Source: JAKPCT01 sp029553165 (lineage in GTDB: Bacteria; Bacillota; UBA4882; UBA8346). Taken from it: a stretch of DNA of 33,445 nucleotides. Positions 15,274 to 23,713 of the stretch are shown here, one piece after another. The position numbers and the translations under genes were made by a program. A model generated the notes under the pieces. The model saw only the letters and a list, made by a program, of their open reading frames with translations, did not search any database and was not told the origin of the DNA. Each line of letters opens with the position of its first letter. Position 1 is the first letter of the stretch. The stretch covers positions 1-33,445 of the forward strand of contig DAORZT010000027.1 of assembly GCA_035359995.1 (NCBI GenBank). The letters are read 5' to 3'.

Positions 15274-16419
15274 TTAGATCAGACTTTCAACTGTTGTCTT
15301 AAAAATGCGACAATTTTCAGTCAGATCGGGGCCGTGCCGGTGTAAGTCACCACCGATTAAGAGTACAACATCGTTACCATAAACCTGCAGCATATCATTG
15401 ATCCTTGCAAGACTCATTCCGCCGCCCGGTACAGGAAAGATTGTCTTAATTTGTCCCATCGGTATTGTTGTTCCGGTAACAATCTTCTGACATTCTTCGA
15501 GACTAAATGAGAACCGCCCACCGTAATTGGGGAAAATAGTGGCATCAGCACCGGCTAAACGTGTTAATTGACCAAAAATAACATTATGAGCGATACCATT
15601 ATCCGGTGAATTAATCATGCTGCCCAAAAACGTGGGATGACTGAAAATTGGTAATTTAATATTAGGATCAATTGCTATTTGACGAATTATGTCAAAACCG
15701 GTAAGTCCGGGACTTATTAGCAGACCACCGGCACCATTTTCTTTGGCAAAGAGTGCATTTTCAAAAACGCGCTCAGCTGGAGCGGTGATATTCGGCATAT
15801 AGATCGATTGCTTGCCGGTTTGACGGTTTGCCCGTTCCACTCCTTCAACACAGTAGCGGACTCGTTCCTGAAAAGGGGCAAAAGGTTGATTGGATAACCC
15901 ATGATCATCTTTAATGATATCGAGACCACCAAGTGCTAACTGGTAAGCTATCTCGCCTAATTGTTTGGCAGAAAGCCCCATTGGTTTTAAAGCAGTACAC
16001 AGCAACGGACGTTTCGGGATATTTAAAAGTTGCCGTAATCCGTCTCTCCCAAAACGTGGCCCTTGAAAATTACGGAGATATTCTCCAGGGAGCTCTAAAC
16101 CTTCAACTCGAATCCCTGGAATTAAACTAATATTGCCATAGATAACATTTAAAGTCTGTGTCAGTTCGAATGCGGTTGTTTCAATTGCATAGCTGATCTT
16201 CACCAAATGTTGATGATCATCAATTGAATCAAATGATTCAATTTTACCGATGATATGGTCGCGGATTGGTCCGTCCGGAATTAACGCATATGGAAACTCA
16301 ACAGTCTGCTCCAGACAGATGTTATCTGCTTTGGTCTGGGCTTCATCTTTGGTGCCGCTTAGACGATACCAGACAGTAAAACGGTTTCCTGATAAGTTCA
16401 GTGTTGTACTAGGAATCAT
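15274..16419 (-). CDS. RuBisCO-like protein (form IV)
   Basis: The 381-residue protein has the RuBisCO large-subunit fold. Lys145 sits in the TALKPMGLS motif (Lys175 of spinach). GGLDIIKDDHGL supplies Lys170 and Asp172 (Lys201 and Asp203), the carbamylated lysine and a metal ligand. His173 replaces Glu204. Phosphate-site glycines are GGG (332-334), and loop 6 is PNYGGRF (297-303) without the catalytic Lys334. It cannot fix CO2. The KDDHGL signature resembles, from memory, the Rhodospirillum rubrum RLP, which converts 5-methylthioribulose-1-phosphate to 1-methylthioxylulose-5-phosphate. It is not the YkrW-type enolase. ATG 16419 shares one base with the stop of the transketolase C gene, so translation is coupled. 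The divergent mtnK-mtnA operon makes the predicted substrate. Confidence 0.93.
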   Translation of the reverse strand: MIPSTTLNLSGNRFTVWYRLSGTKDEAQTKADNICLEQTVEFPYALIPDGPIRDHIIGKIESFDSIDDHQHLVKISYAIETTAFELTQTLNVIYGNISLIPGIRVEGLELPGEYLRNFQGPRFGRDGLRQLLNIPKRPLLCTALKPMGLSAKQLGEIAYQLALGGLDIIKDDHGLSNQPFAPFQERVRYCVEGVERANRQTGKQSIYMPNITAPAERVFENALFAKENGAGGLLISPGLTGFDIIRQIAIDPNIKLPIFSHPTFLGSMINSPDNGIAHNVIFGQLTRLAGADATIFPNYGGRFSFSLEECQKIVTGTTIPMGQIKTIFPVPGGGMSLARINDMLQVYGNDVVLLIGGDLHRHGPDLTENCRIFKTTVESLI

Positions 16420-17426
16420 TACAATGCCTCCGCTTTAGCAGCGCTATGGACAGCTTCAATACGTACATCCGCCAGTTCGTTCTCGGAAATATCAAATTTA
16501 GTGTTTAACATTGCTTCGATTTGAGCGATCAATGCAGTTGCATCAAGATGATAATACTTCATTAGATAAGGTCGGCTGGCACCATGAGCGAAGGTGTCCT
16601 GGAGACCGATTCTGATTAATCGTTTACCTATGCCGGATTCGGCTAATAATTCAGCAACAGCACTACCCAAACCACCAATTACTGTATGGTTTTCCATGGT
16701 GATCACCCCGTGTTTGGCTTTGGCCGCGGCTTCGAGAATGGTAGGGTCGTTAAAAGGTTTGAGAGTAGTGACGTGCAAGTGATGGATTGAAACTCCACGT
16801 TTGGTCAGACAGTGAGTAGCGCGAAGCGCTTCTTCAGTACAAATGCCGCTGGTTATGAGGACCAGATCATCGCCAGTACTGATCGTCCGTGATTTTCCAA
16901 ATTGTGTCGGATGTGCGGGATCAAATAGGCGGGGGACTTCTCCACGGAGCATTCTAATATAGACTGGTCCTGGAATAGTTTCAGTTATTGCTAACACAGA
17001 TTCGATATCGGTTGCATCGCCGCATTCGAAGATTGTCATATTCGGCAGTGCCCGCATTATAGCGATATCTTCAATTGCTTGATGGGTGGCACCTCCGGGT
17101 GTGGTGATACCGGGCAAGAATCCAACCAGCCGTACCGGCAAATTAGGGTAAGCAACTGACATGGCAACCTGATCATAAGCGCGCCGGTAGATAAAGACCG
17201 CAAAAGTATGTACAAAAGGCTGGAAACCTTCCCTGGCTAGACCACCGGCAAAACTGATCATATTCTGTTCGGCAATCCCCATTGATAAAAAACGTTCGGG
17301 ATAGTTTTTTTTGAAGAGGTCGATCTCGGTAGAACTGGTTAAATCTGCCGACAAGACTAATACTTCAGGTCTATCTTTTGCCCAATTGACCAATGATTGA
17401 GCATAAACTTTGCTCAGTATCTCCAT
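16419..17426 (-). CDS. Transketolase, C-terminal half (split enzyme)
   Basis: The 335-residue subunit contains the pyrimidine-binding and C-terminal domains of a transketolase. The catalytic glutamate is Glu53 in GIAEQN (50-55), and the substrate/ThDP-contact residues appear in GATHQAIED (His115). It pairs with the N half encoded just upstream. Such split transketolases are common in Bacillota and archaea, and some have been recruited to special pathways. ATG 17426 is chosen, seven bases after AAGGAG; TTG 17444 lies upstream of that site. The gene overlaps the RLP gene by one base, so the two should be made in step. It is closer in type to transketolase than to full-length DXS. The actual donor ketose is unknown. 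Confidence 0.92.
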   Translation of the reverse strand: MEILSKVYAQSLVNWAKDRPEVLVLSADLTSSTEIDLFKKNYPERFLSMGIAEQNMISFAGGLAREGFQPFVHTFAVFIYRRAYDQVAMSVAYPNLPVRLVGFLPGITTPGGATHQAIEDIAIMRALPNMTIFECGDATDIESVLAITETIPGPVYIRMLRGEVPRLFDPAHPTQFGKSRTISTGDDLVLITSGICTEEALRATHCLTKRGVSIHHLHVTTLKPFNDPTILEAAAKAKHGVITMENHTVIGGLGSAVAELLAESGIGKRLIRIGLQDTFAHGASRPYLMKYYHLDATALIAQIEAMLNTKFDISENELADVRIEAVHSAAKAEAL

Positions 17427-17491
17427 TGAGGGACTCCTTTTCAAAGTGGGTGATTTGAAATAAGCTTAAGCACGGTCAACAATAGCTATTG

Positions 17492-18412
17492 TTAAAATTT
17501 TTGTAATTCCAAGTTATATTCTTCACGTTCCTGCTCGTTAGTAAACCGGATATAATGCAACTTGGGTGCCCTTTTTCTTAAAAACTCCATCTTGGCACAA
17601 GGATCGGTATAACATAACACAACTAAAGGTTGTCCGTCTGACTTTTTATTAAGTGACGGAGTTACCAAAGCATTGGGGTTGTGTCCATCGACCTGATGGA
17701 CTTCGGCTCCAAAGGCGATTAGCTTATCAGCTAATGGTTCGATATTCATGACTTCAGTGACTAACCCATCACATTGCTGCCGGTTGACATCGACATAGAC
17801 AATCATATTATCGAGCTGATAATGGGCCATGGTCTGAAATGTCTCCCAGGTTTGTCCTTCCTGGAATTCACCATCAGACATCATTACACAGACCCGCCCG
17901 GAGTCTTTCCGAAACTTACGTGCAAATGCGATTCCTGCAGCCTGACTTAGACCTTGAGCAAGCGAACCAGTCATAACTTCCATTCCTGGAGAATGTTCAG
18001 CACCAATCATCTCCATGGTATAACCATCTTTGTTGAAATAATTTAAGGCTTCGGGTGCCAGACGTCCTACTTCGATTAATGTTGCATAGAGAACCAATGA
18101 ATAATGAGTTGGTGACAGAAAAAACCGGTCGAGGTTAGGGTCATTGGGACCGTTATAAATTGCGCCGGTTTGATAATTTTTATTACGATTACTGGGAACT
18201 CCGGAGAACAAAGGCGGAATTAAAGGTGCTTCACTTGGACCTAAATTCATAATCTTGGTATACAAAGCGGCTAAAATTTCTGCAGCAGAGCAGGCCTGAC
18301 TTAAATAACCACCATTATTAATAATGGTATATTCTAATACCCGGCGACGAATTCCATGGGCAACTCGTCTGATCTCTTCTTCCCAGGTTGTTTCAGTGAG
18401 ATGTTGACTCAT
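17492..18412 (-). CDS. Transketolase, N-terminal half (split enzyme)
   Basis: The 306-residue subunit binds the thiamine diphosphate pyrophosphate. SDGE (179-182) to DVN (208-210) is the ThDP/Mg motif, HSPGMEVMTGSLAQGLSQAA is a typical transketolase stretch, and His103 in SPTHYSLVLYA is the usual active-site histidine. Residues 60-95 carry a Pro/Asn-rich insertion before SPTH that is longer than in ordinary N halves and may reshape the substrate pocket. ATG 18412 is taken with the AAAGGTG site; the frame extends in-phase to TTG 18445. It is the first gene of the leftward operon, driven from the shared divergent promoter. Confidence 0.9.
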   Translation of the reverse strand: MSQHLTETTWEEEIRRVAHGIRRRVLEYTIINNGGYLSQACSAAEILAALYTKIMNLGPSEAPLIPPLFSGVPSNRNKNYQTGAIYNGPNDPNLDRFFLSPTHYSLVLYATLIEVGRLAPEALNYFNKDGYTMEMIGAEHSPGMEVMTGSLAQGLSQAAGIAFARKFRKDSGRVCVMMSDGEFQEGQTWETFQTMAHYQLDNMIVYVDVNRQQCDGLVTEVMNIEPLADKLIAFGAEVHQVDGHNPNALVTPSLNKKSDGQPLVVLCYTDPCAKMEFLRKRAPKLHYIRFTNEQEREEYNLELQKF

Positions 18413-18490
18413 TTTTATCAGACACCTTTGTGAATATATTAACAAAATTTATTAAATTAATTCAAAAAATTAACGATAATATTAAAGATG

Positions 18491-18519
18491 AAGTTAGCAG
18501 AAAAATTAAATTTTGTCAA
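18491..18519 (-). promoter_or_regulatory. Leftward promoter of the transketolase-RLP operon
   Basis: On the minus strand a perfect TTGACA (18519-18514), 17 bases, TAACTT (18496-18491). It starts a leader of about 70 bases before the transketolase N gene. Confidence 0.8.
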
Positions 18520-18529
18520 GTTATTGACA
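18514..18529. repeat. Palindrome formed by the two back-to-back -35 boxes
   Basis: TGTCAA (18514-18519), four bases (GTTA), TTGACA (18524-18529). The two -35 boxes are exact inverted copies four bases apart. Two polymerases could hardly bind at once, and a dimeric regulator could control both operons here. Further weak inverted repeats (CCAT/ATGG near 18575-18590) lie just after the rightward start. Confidence 0.75.
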
Positions 18530-18553
18530 TAATTCTCAAATTCGATGTATTAT
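18524..18553 (+). promoter_or_regulatory. Rightward promoter of the ABC importer-mtnK-mtnA operon
   Basis: A perfect TTGACA (18524-18529), 18 bases, TATTAT (18548-18553). It gives a leader of about 145 bases before the binding-protein gene. Confidence 0.85.
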
Positions 18554-18633
18554 TTATTCAATAATTCTATATATCCATCTCTTTACATGGAATAAAATGG
18601 AAAATATTCATTTAAAATTTTTACCGGATCTTT

Positions 18634-18669
18634 CGCTGTTCATTAGGCTTTTACAGAAAATGGACAGTG
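18634..18669 (+). promoter_or_regulatory. Leader hairpin in the importer operon
   Basis: CGCTGTTCATT (18634-18644) pairs with AATGGACAGTG (18659-18669) with two G-T pairs, in the untranslated leader. It has no T-run and no SAM-riboswitch features that I recognise. Role unknown. Confidence 0.4.
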
Positions 18670-18704
18670 TTAAGAGATAAAAAAATAAAAAAGAAGGTGA
18701 AGCG

Positions 18705-19793
18705 ATGGTGAACAGAAAGTTTGGATCTTTATTAGTTAGTTTTATGTTAGTATTTGTATTGGTTTTGGCGACATGTTATGGTGCGAACGAGAAAGTTCCG
18801 GCAAAGATCGCTAAAGCCAAAAAAGGTATTAAAATAATGGTTATCAGAAAAATTGGCGGCGATGACCATACTGCGCAATTTTTAGCAGGAGCTAAAAGCG
18901 AAGGAGAATCATTAGGTTTTAAAGTTGATACTTATACTGCGAATGGAAATTCCGCTAAGTTTCATGATGCAATAGCACAGGCAATTCAGAAAAAATATGA
19001 TGGTATTATTATTTCACATGGTGATGATAATGCAACGGTAGAAGATGTTAAACTGGCAGTGGAAAAAGGAATTCCGGTTGTTGCATTTGATTCGCACAAT
19101 AAGATTACTGAAATTAAAGGGACAACCCTTACTTCACAAGCAGACGAATCATTGGCAAAACTTTCATTAGGTAAATTGGTTTCGGATTATAACGGCAAAG
19201 CAAATATTATCTACCTTTGGGTTGACGGATTCCCGCCAATGGTAAGAAGGAATAAGGTTTACCGGGAGATTCTCCAGAATAATCCGGGAATTAAAGAGAT
19301 TGCCCGTTTTGGAGTTGCCAGCGCCAATACATCAGTTGAAACTCAAAATGCAGTAGCAGCGATGTTGGCCAAACATCCCAAAGGTACAATTGATGCTATC
19401 TGGGCAACCTGGGATGCTTTTGCAATCGGAGCTACGCGGGCGGTAAAAGAAGCAGGACGTACTGAAATAAAGATCTACGGTATTGACGTATCAAACGCTG
19501 ATCTCCAAGCAATGCAGGAGAAAGGCAGTCCTTGGGTGGCAACGGCGGCAGTTGATCCGAAGTTGATTGGTGAAGTGAATATGAGGATTCTTGCCAAGAA
19601 GATTGCCGGAGAAGCAACTCCGAAAACTTATGATTTTGATGCTGCATTAATAACTCAGGAAACACTTCGAAATGCTAAGTCACAAGTTAATATGCAAACT
19701 CTCAATCAAACAATTCCTGGTTGGGGTAAGTCGAATGACTTCCTTGAACCCTGGATGAACACTCTCAAATCAAAAAACAGTAAAAAGAAATAA
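18705..19793 (+). CDS. Ribose-type ABC transporter substrate-binding protein
   Basis: The 362-residue exported protein belongs to the periplasmic-binding-protein type 1 (RbsB-like, Peripla_BP_4) family. It has a signal peptide (residues 1-22) ending in LATC; Thr before Cys is unusual for a lipobox but anchoring at Cys23 is possible. The mature two-lobe sugar-binding fold begins KKGIKIMVIRKIGGDDHTAQ and includes the hinge and ligand segment VDGFPPMVRRNKVYREIL. ATG 18705 follows GAAGGTGA. It heads an operon with ATPase, permease, MtnK and MtnA, so the ligand is most likely 5-methylthioribose or 5-deoxyribose, not ribose itself. Confidence 0.9.
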   Translation: MVNRKFGSLLVSFMLVFVLVLATCYGANEKVPAKIAKAKKGIKIMVIRKIGGDDHTAQFLAGAKSEGESLGFKVDTYTANGNSAKFHDAIAQAIQKKYDGIIISHGDDNATVEDVKLAVEKGIPVVAFDSHNKITEIKGTTLTSQADESLAKLSLGKLVSDYNGKANIIYLWVDGFPPMVRRNKVYREILQNNPGIKEIARFGVASANTSVETQNAVAAMLAKHPKGTIDAIWATWDAFAIGATRAVKEAGRTEIKIYGIDVSNADLQAMQEKGSPWVATAAVDPKLIGEVNMRILAKKIAGEATPKTYDFDAALITQETLRNAKSQVNMQTLNQTIPGWGKSNDFLEPWMNTLKSKNSKKK

Positions 19794-19822
19794 TTCAATT
19801 TAATTTTATTATTGTTATCTAG

Positions 19823-19848
19823 CGGGGAACACATTATTGTGTTCCCCG
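19823..19848 (+). promoter_or_regulatory. Intercistronic hairpin between binding-protein and ATPase genes
   Basis: CGGGGAACAC (19823-19832) pairs perfectly with GTGTTCCCCG (19839-19848) around ATTATT. No T-run follows. Such hairpins protect the abundant binding-protein message or cause partial attenuation in ABC operons. Confidence 0.7.
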
Positions 19849-19900
19849 TGATATATGTTAAGAAAATGTAAAACTCTAGCAAATTTGAAGGTGCAAAGTG

Positions 19901-21433
19901 ATGACTTGTAATAAAGTTGATAAGCTCACTATGAGCAAAATTTCGATGGAGTTTCCTGGAGTAAAAGCGCTTAATAATGTTGATTATGAAATCGAAACCG
20001 GGACTATCCATGCTTTAATCGGAGCCAACGGGGCTGGGAAATCAACCCTAATGAAGACTCTGGTGGGAGTATATCAGGATTATAATGGTGAAATAGCGCT
20101 AAACGGTCAGGTATTAAAGATAAAGTCGCCCAAAGATGCTAAAGATTTAGGAATTGAGATTGTGTACCAGGAAGTAGATACGGCTCTAATACCCTATTTG
20201 ACTGTAGCCGAAAATGTGATCCTTGAACAATATATTAATAATATGGGTAAAAAACAGCTAATCAATTGGAACAGACTCTATGAGGAATCCGAGGAAGTCT
20301 TGAATAAACTCAATATCAAAATTGCCACCCGTAAAATAGTCAAGGAGCTCACATTAGCAGAAAAACAGATGGTGCTGATCGCCAGAGCGATCAGTAAAAA
20401 ATGCCGTTTTTTAATCCTTGATGAACCTACTGCTGCACTAAGTCAGGTTGAAACTGAAGAGTTATTCCGGGTGGTGCGTGAATTGAAAGAGCAAAATGTT
20501 GGTATTGTCTTTATTTCACACCGTTTACCGGAAGTATTTGCAATAGCGGATCAGATCACCGTCATGCGTGACGGGGAGATAGTCTTACAGAAGCAAGTTG
20601 GTGAGATTAACCAAATTGAGGCTGTAGAATCAATGATGGGGAGGAAAATTAAGCAGCAGCAAACCATATTTAAATCAAAAATTGGTAAAAAAATCTTTGA
20701 AGTCAAAAACTTAAGTGATCGTAATAAAGTTCGCGATATTAACTTTGCGGTTCATTCGGGTGAAATAGTGGCGATTGCCGGATTGGTAGGAGCAGGCAAG
20801 ACGGAATTATGCAATGCTTTGTTTGGAGCATCACCGCTGAAATCCGGCGAACGATTGATTGCAAATCAACCGGTCCATTTTGATCATCCGCATCAGGCGG
20901 TCGAATATGGGTTAGCATTGATCCCCGAAGAAAGAAGAAATCAAGGAATCTTTATTAATGAATCCGTAAAAACCAATATAACAATAACTAATCTCGAAAA
21001 GTATTGCCAACATGATCATTTTATTGACTCCCGGCTGGAGCGGAGAACTGCCAGGGAAATGATTGACCAGCTTGGAATTAAGACAACGAGTGAAGAAGTA
21101 CGGGTGGCTTTTTTATCAGGGGGTAATCAGCAGAAAGTGGTCATCGGTAAGTGGTTGATCACTGATGCCCAAATCTATATTTTTGATGAACCAACCAAAG
21201 GAATTGATGTTAATGCCAAAAATGATCTCTTTGAGTTGATTAAGCAATTGGCCCAAAGTGGGAAAGCAATTATTTATGCTTCCTGTGACTTTCAGGAGAT
21301 CTTAAGCATTGCTAACCGGATTTATGTAATGTACGATGGTAAATTTATTAAAGAGTTCTTAACCGAATCAACTACTGAAGAGGAATTATTATTTTATGCA
21401 ACAGGAGGTGGCAGTTGTGAGTACCAACACTGA
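19901..21433 (+). CDS. Ribose-type ABC transporter ATPase with tandem nucleotide-binding domains
   Basis: The 510-residue protein is an RbsA/MglA-type fusion of two ABC domains. Domain one has Walker A GANGAGKST (41-49), a degenerate signature LTLAEKQ, Walker B FLILDEPTAAL and switch ISHRLPEVF. Domain two has Walker A GLVGAGKTE, signature LSGGNQQKVVIGKWL and Walker B YIFDEPTKGID; its switch region reads ASCDFQEIL, without histidine, as is usual for this family. ATG 19901 lies seven bases after GAAGGTG; GTG 19898 is a less likely start. Its 3' end overlaps the permease gene by 17 bases. Confidence 0.93.
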   Translation: MTCNKVDKLTMSKISMEFPGVKALNNVDYEIETGTIHALIGANGAGKSTLMKTLVGVYQDYNGEIALNGQVLKIKSPKDAKDLGIEIVYQEVDTALIPYLTVAENVILEQYINNMGKKQLINWNRLYEESEEVLNKLNIKIATRKIVKELTLAEKQMVLIARAISKKCRFLILDEPTAALSQVETEELFRVVRELKEQNVGIVFISHRLPEVFAIADQITVMRDGEIVLQKQVGEINQIEAVESMMGRKIKQQQTIFKSKIGKKIFEVKNLSDRNKVRDINFAVHSGEIVAIAGLVGAGKTELCNALFGASPLKSGERLIANQPVHFDHPHQAVEYGLALIPEERRNQGIFINESVKTNITITNLEKYCQHDHFIDSRLERRTAREMIDQLGIKTTSEEVRVAFLSGGNQQKVVIGKWLITDAQIYIFDEPTKGIDVNAKNDLFELIKQLAQSGKAIIYASCDFQEILSIANRIYVMYDGKFIKEFLTESTTEEELLFYATGGGSCEYQH

Positions 21434-22418
21434 ATTGACTACTCCCGGCAAACAACATCCGCGGTTTTTCAACTATGAATTTTTCTATAAATGGGGTACT
21501 CTGTTTACCATTATTGCAACGATTGCGGTCTTTGGATTAGCAATAGATGGTTTTTTAGAACTTAACAATATTCTAAACATCCTCCGTTCGATTTCAATTG
21601 TAACAATAATTGCAATTGGAATGACGGTTTCATTGGCGGTTGGTGGATTTGATTTATCGGTAGGTTCCGTGGCTTCAGTAGCCGGAGCAATCTCTTTGTC
21701 AATGTTTGTTTGGTATTGTCAGGGATCATTTGTGGCAATATCAGTTGCACTTTTGGTAGCAATGTTGTTTGGGTTTATCAATGCCATATTGGTTGTAAAA
21801 ATTAAGATTCCGGATATGTTACTGACATTGGCGACTATGTTTATTTATCAGGGAGTTGCTTTAACATATACTCAGGGGAGTACCATCTCCCAAAATATGG
21901 TCTTGCCTAACGGGGAATTTGCTGTGGGGAAAATAACTAATTTCTTCAACAGTCTCGGTAAAATACCCTGGATTATCATTATCATGCTGGTGATTGTGGC
22001 AGTAGTCCATTTCTTTCTTACTTACACCAAGCATGGACGATATATGTATATGGTGGGAGGCAATATTGAGGCGGCAAGACTTTCGGGAGTTGATGTAAAT
22101 AAATACCGGATCATCGCCTACCTGATATCGGCGATTTTTGCGGCGATTGGCGGTATTGTTTTGGTTTCCAGAATCCAAACCGCAGAGATCAATGCCGGAG
22201 CACCTTATCTGATGGATGCGGTGGCAGCAGCTTATATTGGTCTTTCATTTGGAGGATCAGGTAAACCAAATGCGATCGGGACATTTGTAGGTGCAATCTT
22301 AATCGGAATTTTACAAAACGGACTGGTAATGCTTTCAGTACCATACTTTGCGATGGATATTGCCAAAGGACTGGTGCTTGTAGCTGCACTTACTTTAACT
22401 TATTACAAAAAGAAATAA
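21417..22418 (+). CDS. Ribose-type ABC transporter permease
   Basis: The 333-residue RbsC-family membrane protein carries the family stretches GGFDLSVGSVASVAGAISLS (early helices) and MVGGNIEAARLSGVDVNKYR (coupling loop), with about eight to ten helices. GTG 21417 is chosen because CAGGAGGTGG precedes it by eight bases; the in-frame ATG 21396 lies before that site. The overlap with the ATPase gene suggests coupled translation. It forms the channel for the sugar captured by the binding protein. Confidence 0.92.
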   Translation: MSTNTELTTPGKQHPRFFNYEFFYKWGTLFTIIATIAVFGLAIDGFLELNNILNILRSISIVTIIAIGMTVSLAVGGFDLSVGSVASVAGAISLSMFVWYCQGSFVAISVALLVAMLFGFINAILVVKIKIPDMLLTLATMFIYQGVALTYTQGSTISQNMVLPNGEFAVGKITNFFNSLGKIPWIIIIMLVIVAVVHFFLTYTKHGRYMYMVGGNIEAARLSGVDVNKYRIIAYLISAIFAAIGGIVLVSRIQTAEINAGAPYLMDAVAAAYIGLSFGGSGKPNAIGTFVGAILIGILQNGLVMLSVPYFAMDIAKGLVLVAALTLTYYKKK

Positions 22419-22433
22419 GGAGGGGTAAAGAGG

Positions 22434-23651
22434 ATGTCCAAATATTTTGTGATGAAAGAAAAGGATGTAATTGAATATTGTAAACAGCAGAATCTGTTTC
22501 CGAGTGATGCGGAATTAAACTGTATTGAGATTGGTGATGGCAATCTCAATTATATATTTAAGGTTACCGATCAACGCAGCTCTAAATCACTGATTATCAA
22601 ACAGGCTGGCCCGGTAGCCAGGATCTCTGATGAGTTTAAGGTTTCACCGGATCGAAACCGGATTGAAAGTGAAATCCTGAAAATACAGTATGAGCTGGCG
22701 CCAGGCTTAGTACCCAAAGTATATCAATATGATCTGGAGATGAACTGTTGTGTGATGGAGGATTTATCTGATCATAAGATCATGCGGCAGGCACTGATTG
22801 AGCATCAACAGTTTCCGTTATTCGTAGAGCATATTACCACTTTTCTCTGCAATACCTTGCTGTTAACATCTGATGTAGTGGTTGATCATAAACGAAAGAA
22901 AGAACTGGTAAAACAATTTATCAATCCTGATTTATGTGAGATCACCGAAGATTTGGTCTATACCGAACCCTTTTTTGATTGTCCCCGTAATGATCTTTTA
23001 GACGTAACCAAAGAGTTTGCGAAGCAAGAGTTGTGGTCCGACTCAAACTTACTGTTGGAGACTGCAAAACTTAAATTCGAATTTATGACCAACGCTCAAG
23101 CATTGATTCATGGAGACCTTCATACCGGTTCAATCTTTGTCAAACCGGACTCGACTAAAGTGATTGATCCGGAATTTGCTTTTTATGGTCCGGCCGGTTA
23201 TGATGTCGGAAATGTTATCGCCAATCTGATCTTTGCTTATCAAAATGCCGAAGCGACTATGGAAGAAGGGTCGCAGAAGAGTGACTATCAGAATTGGTTA
23301 GAGACAGCAATCGTCCAAACGATCGATCTGTTTAAAAGTAAGTTTTTGAGTCTCTGGCAACAAAAAGTCACGGAGCGAGTTGCTACTTATCCAGGGTTTG
23401 CGCAGTATTACCTTGACAGTATTATTCGGGATACGGCAGCAGTGGCTGGTTGTGAACTATGCCGCAGGATTATCGGTATTGCTCATGTTAAAGATATTAC
23501 AACCATTCAAGATGTATCACGGCGTGCTGCCGCCGAAAGAGTATGCCTTAGTATCGGTAAGCGCTTTATTTTGGAGCGCAATCAAATCCGGACAGGCGCT
23601 GACTTCTTGAATATTGTCAAAGCGTGTCAGGATGCGGCATTGAAAGCTTAA
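22434..23651 (+). CDS. mtnK: S-methyl-5-thioribose kinase
   Basis: The 405-residue protein is a typical MtnK: CIEIGDGNLNYIFKV (30-44) in the N lobe, hinge region CVMEDLSDH (106-114), catalytic HGDLHTGSI (226-234) and metal-binding IDPEFAFYGP (244-253). It uses ATP to phosphorylate 5-methylthioribose at C1; some members also accept 5-deoxyribose. ATG 22434 follows AGGAGGGG. It sits 15 bases after the permease gene, so imported sugar would be trapped at once. The gene is intact and of normal length. Confidence 0.95.
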   Translation: MSKYFVMKEKDVIEYCKQQNLFPSDAELNCIEIGDGNLNYIFKVTDQRSSKSLIIKQAGPVARISDEFKVSPDRNRIESEILKIQYELAPGLVPKVYQYDLEMNCCVMEDLSDHKIMRQALIEHQQFPLFVEHITTFLCNTLLLTSDVVVDHKRKKELVKQFINPDLCEITEDLVYTEPFFDCPRNDLLDVTKEFAKQELWSDSNLLLETAKLKFEFMTNAQALIHGDLHTGSIFVKPDSTKVIDPEFAFYGPAGYDVGNVIANLIFAYQNAEATMEEGSQKSDYQNWLETAIVQTIDLFKSKFLSLWQQKVTERVATYPGFAQYYLDSIIRDTAAVAGCELCRRIIGIAHVKDITTIQDVSRRAAAERVCLSIGKRFILERNQIRTGADFLNIVKACQDAALKA

Positions 23652-23713
23652 ATAGCTTTTGTTTTGGGAGATTCTTAAATAAAGATAATAATAATTGGTG
23701 ACGAGGTGATATA

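Noticed and set aside
15274..16419. Genuine CO2-fixing RuBisCO
   Set aside because: Glu204 and the loop-6 lysine equivalents are replaced, and there is no phosphoribulokinase or small subunit nearby.
16419..18412. DXS (1-deoxyxylulose-5-phosphate synthase) split in two
   Set aside because: The motifs and the two-subunit layout fit split transketolase better; a DXS-like reaction direction remains only a side idea.
18554..18704. SAM riboswitch in the importer operon leader
   Set aside because: The leader is AT-rich with one simple hairpin and lacks the SAM-I/II/III core features.
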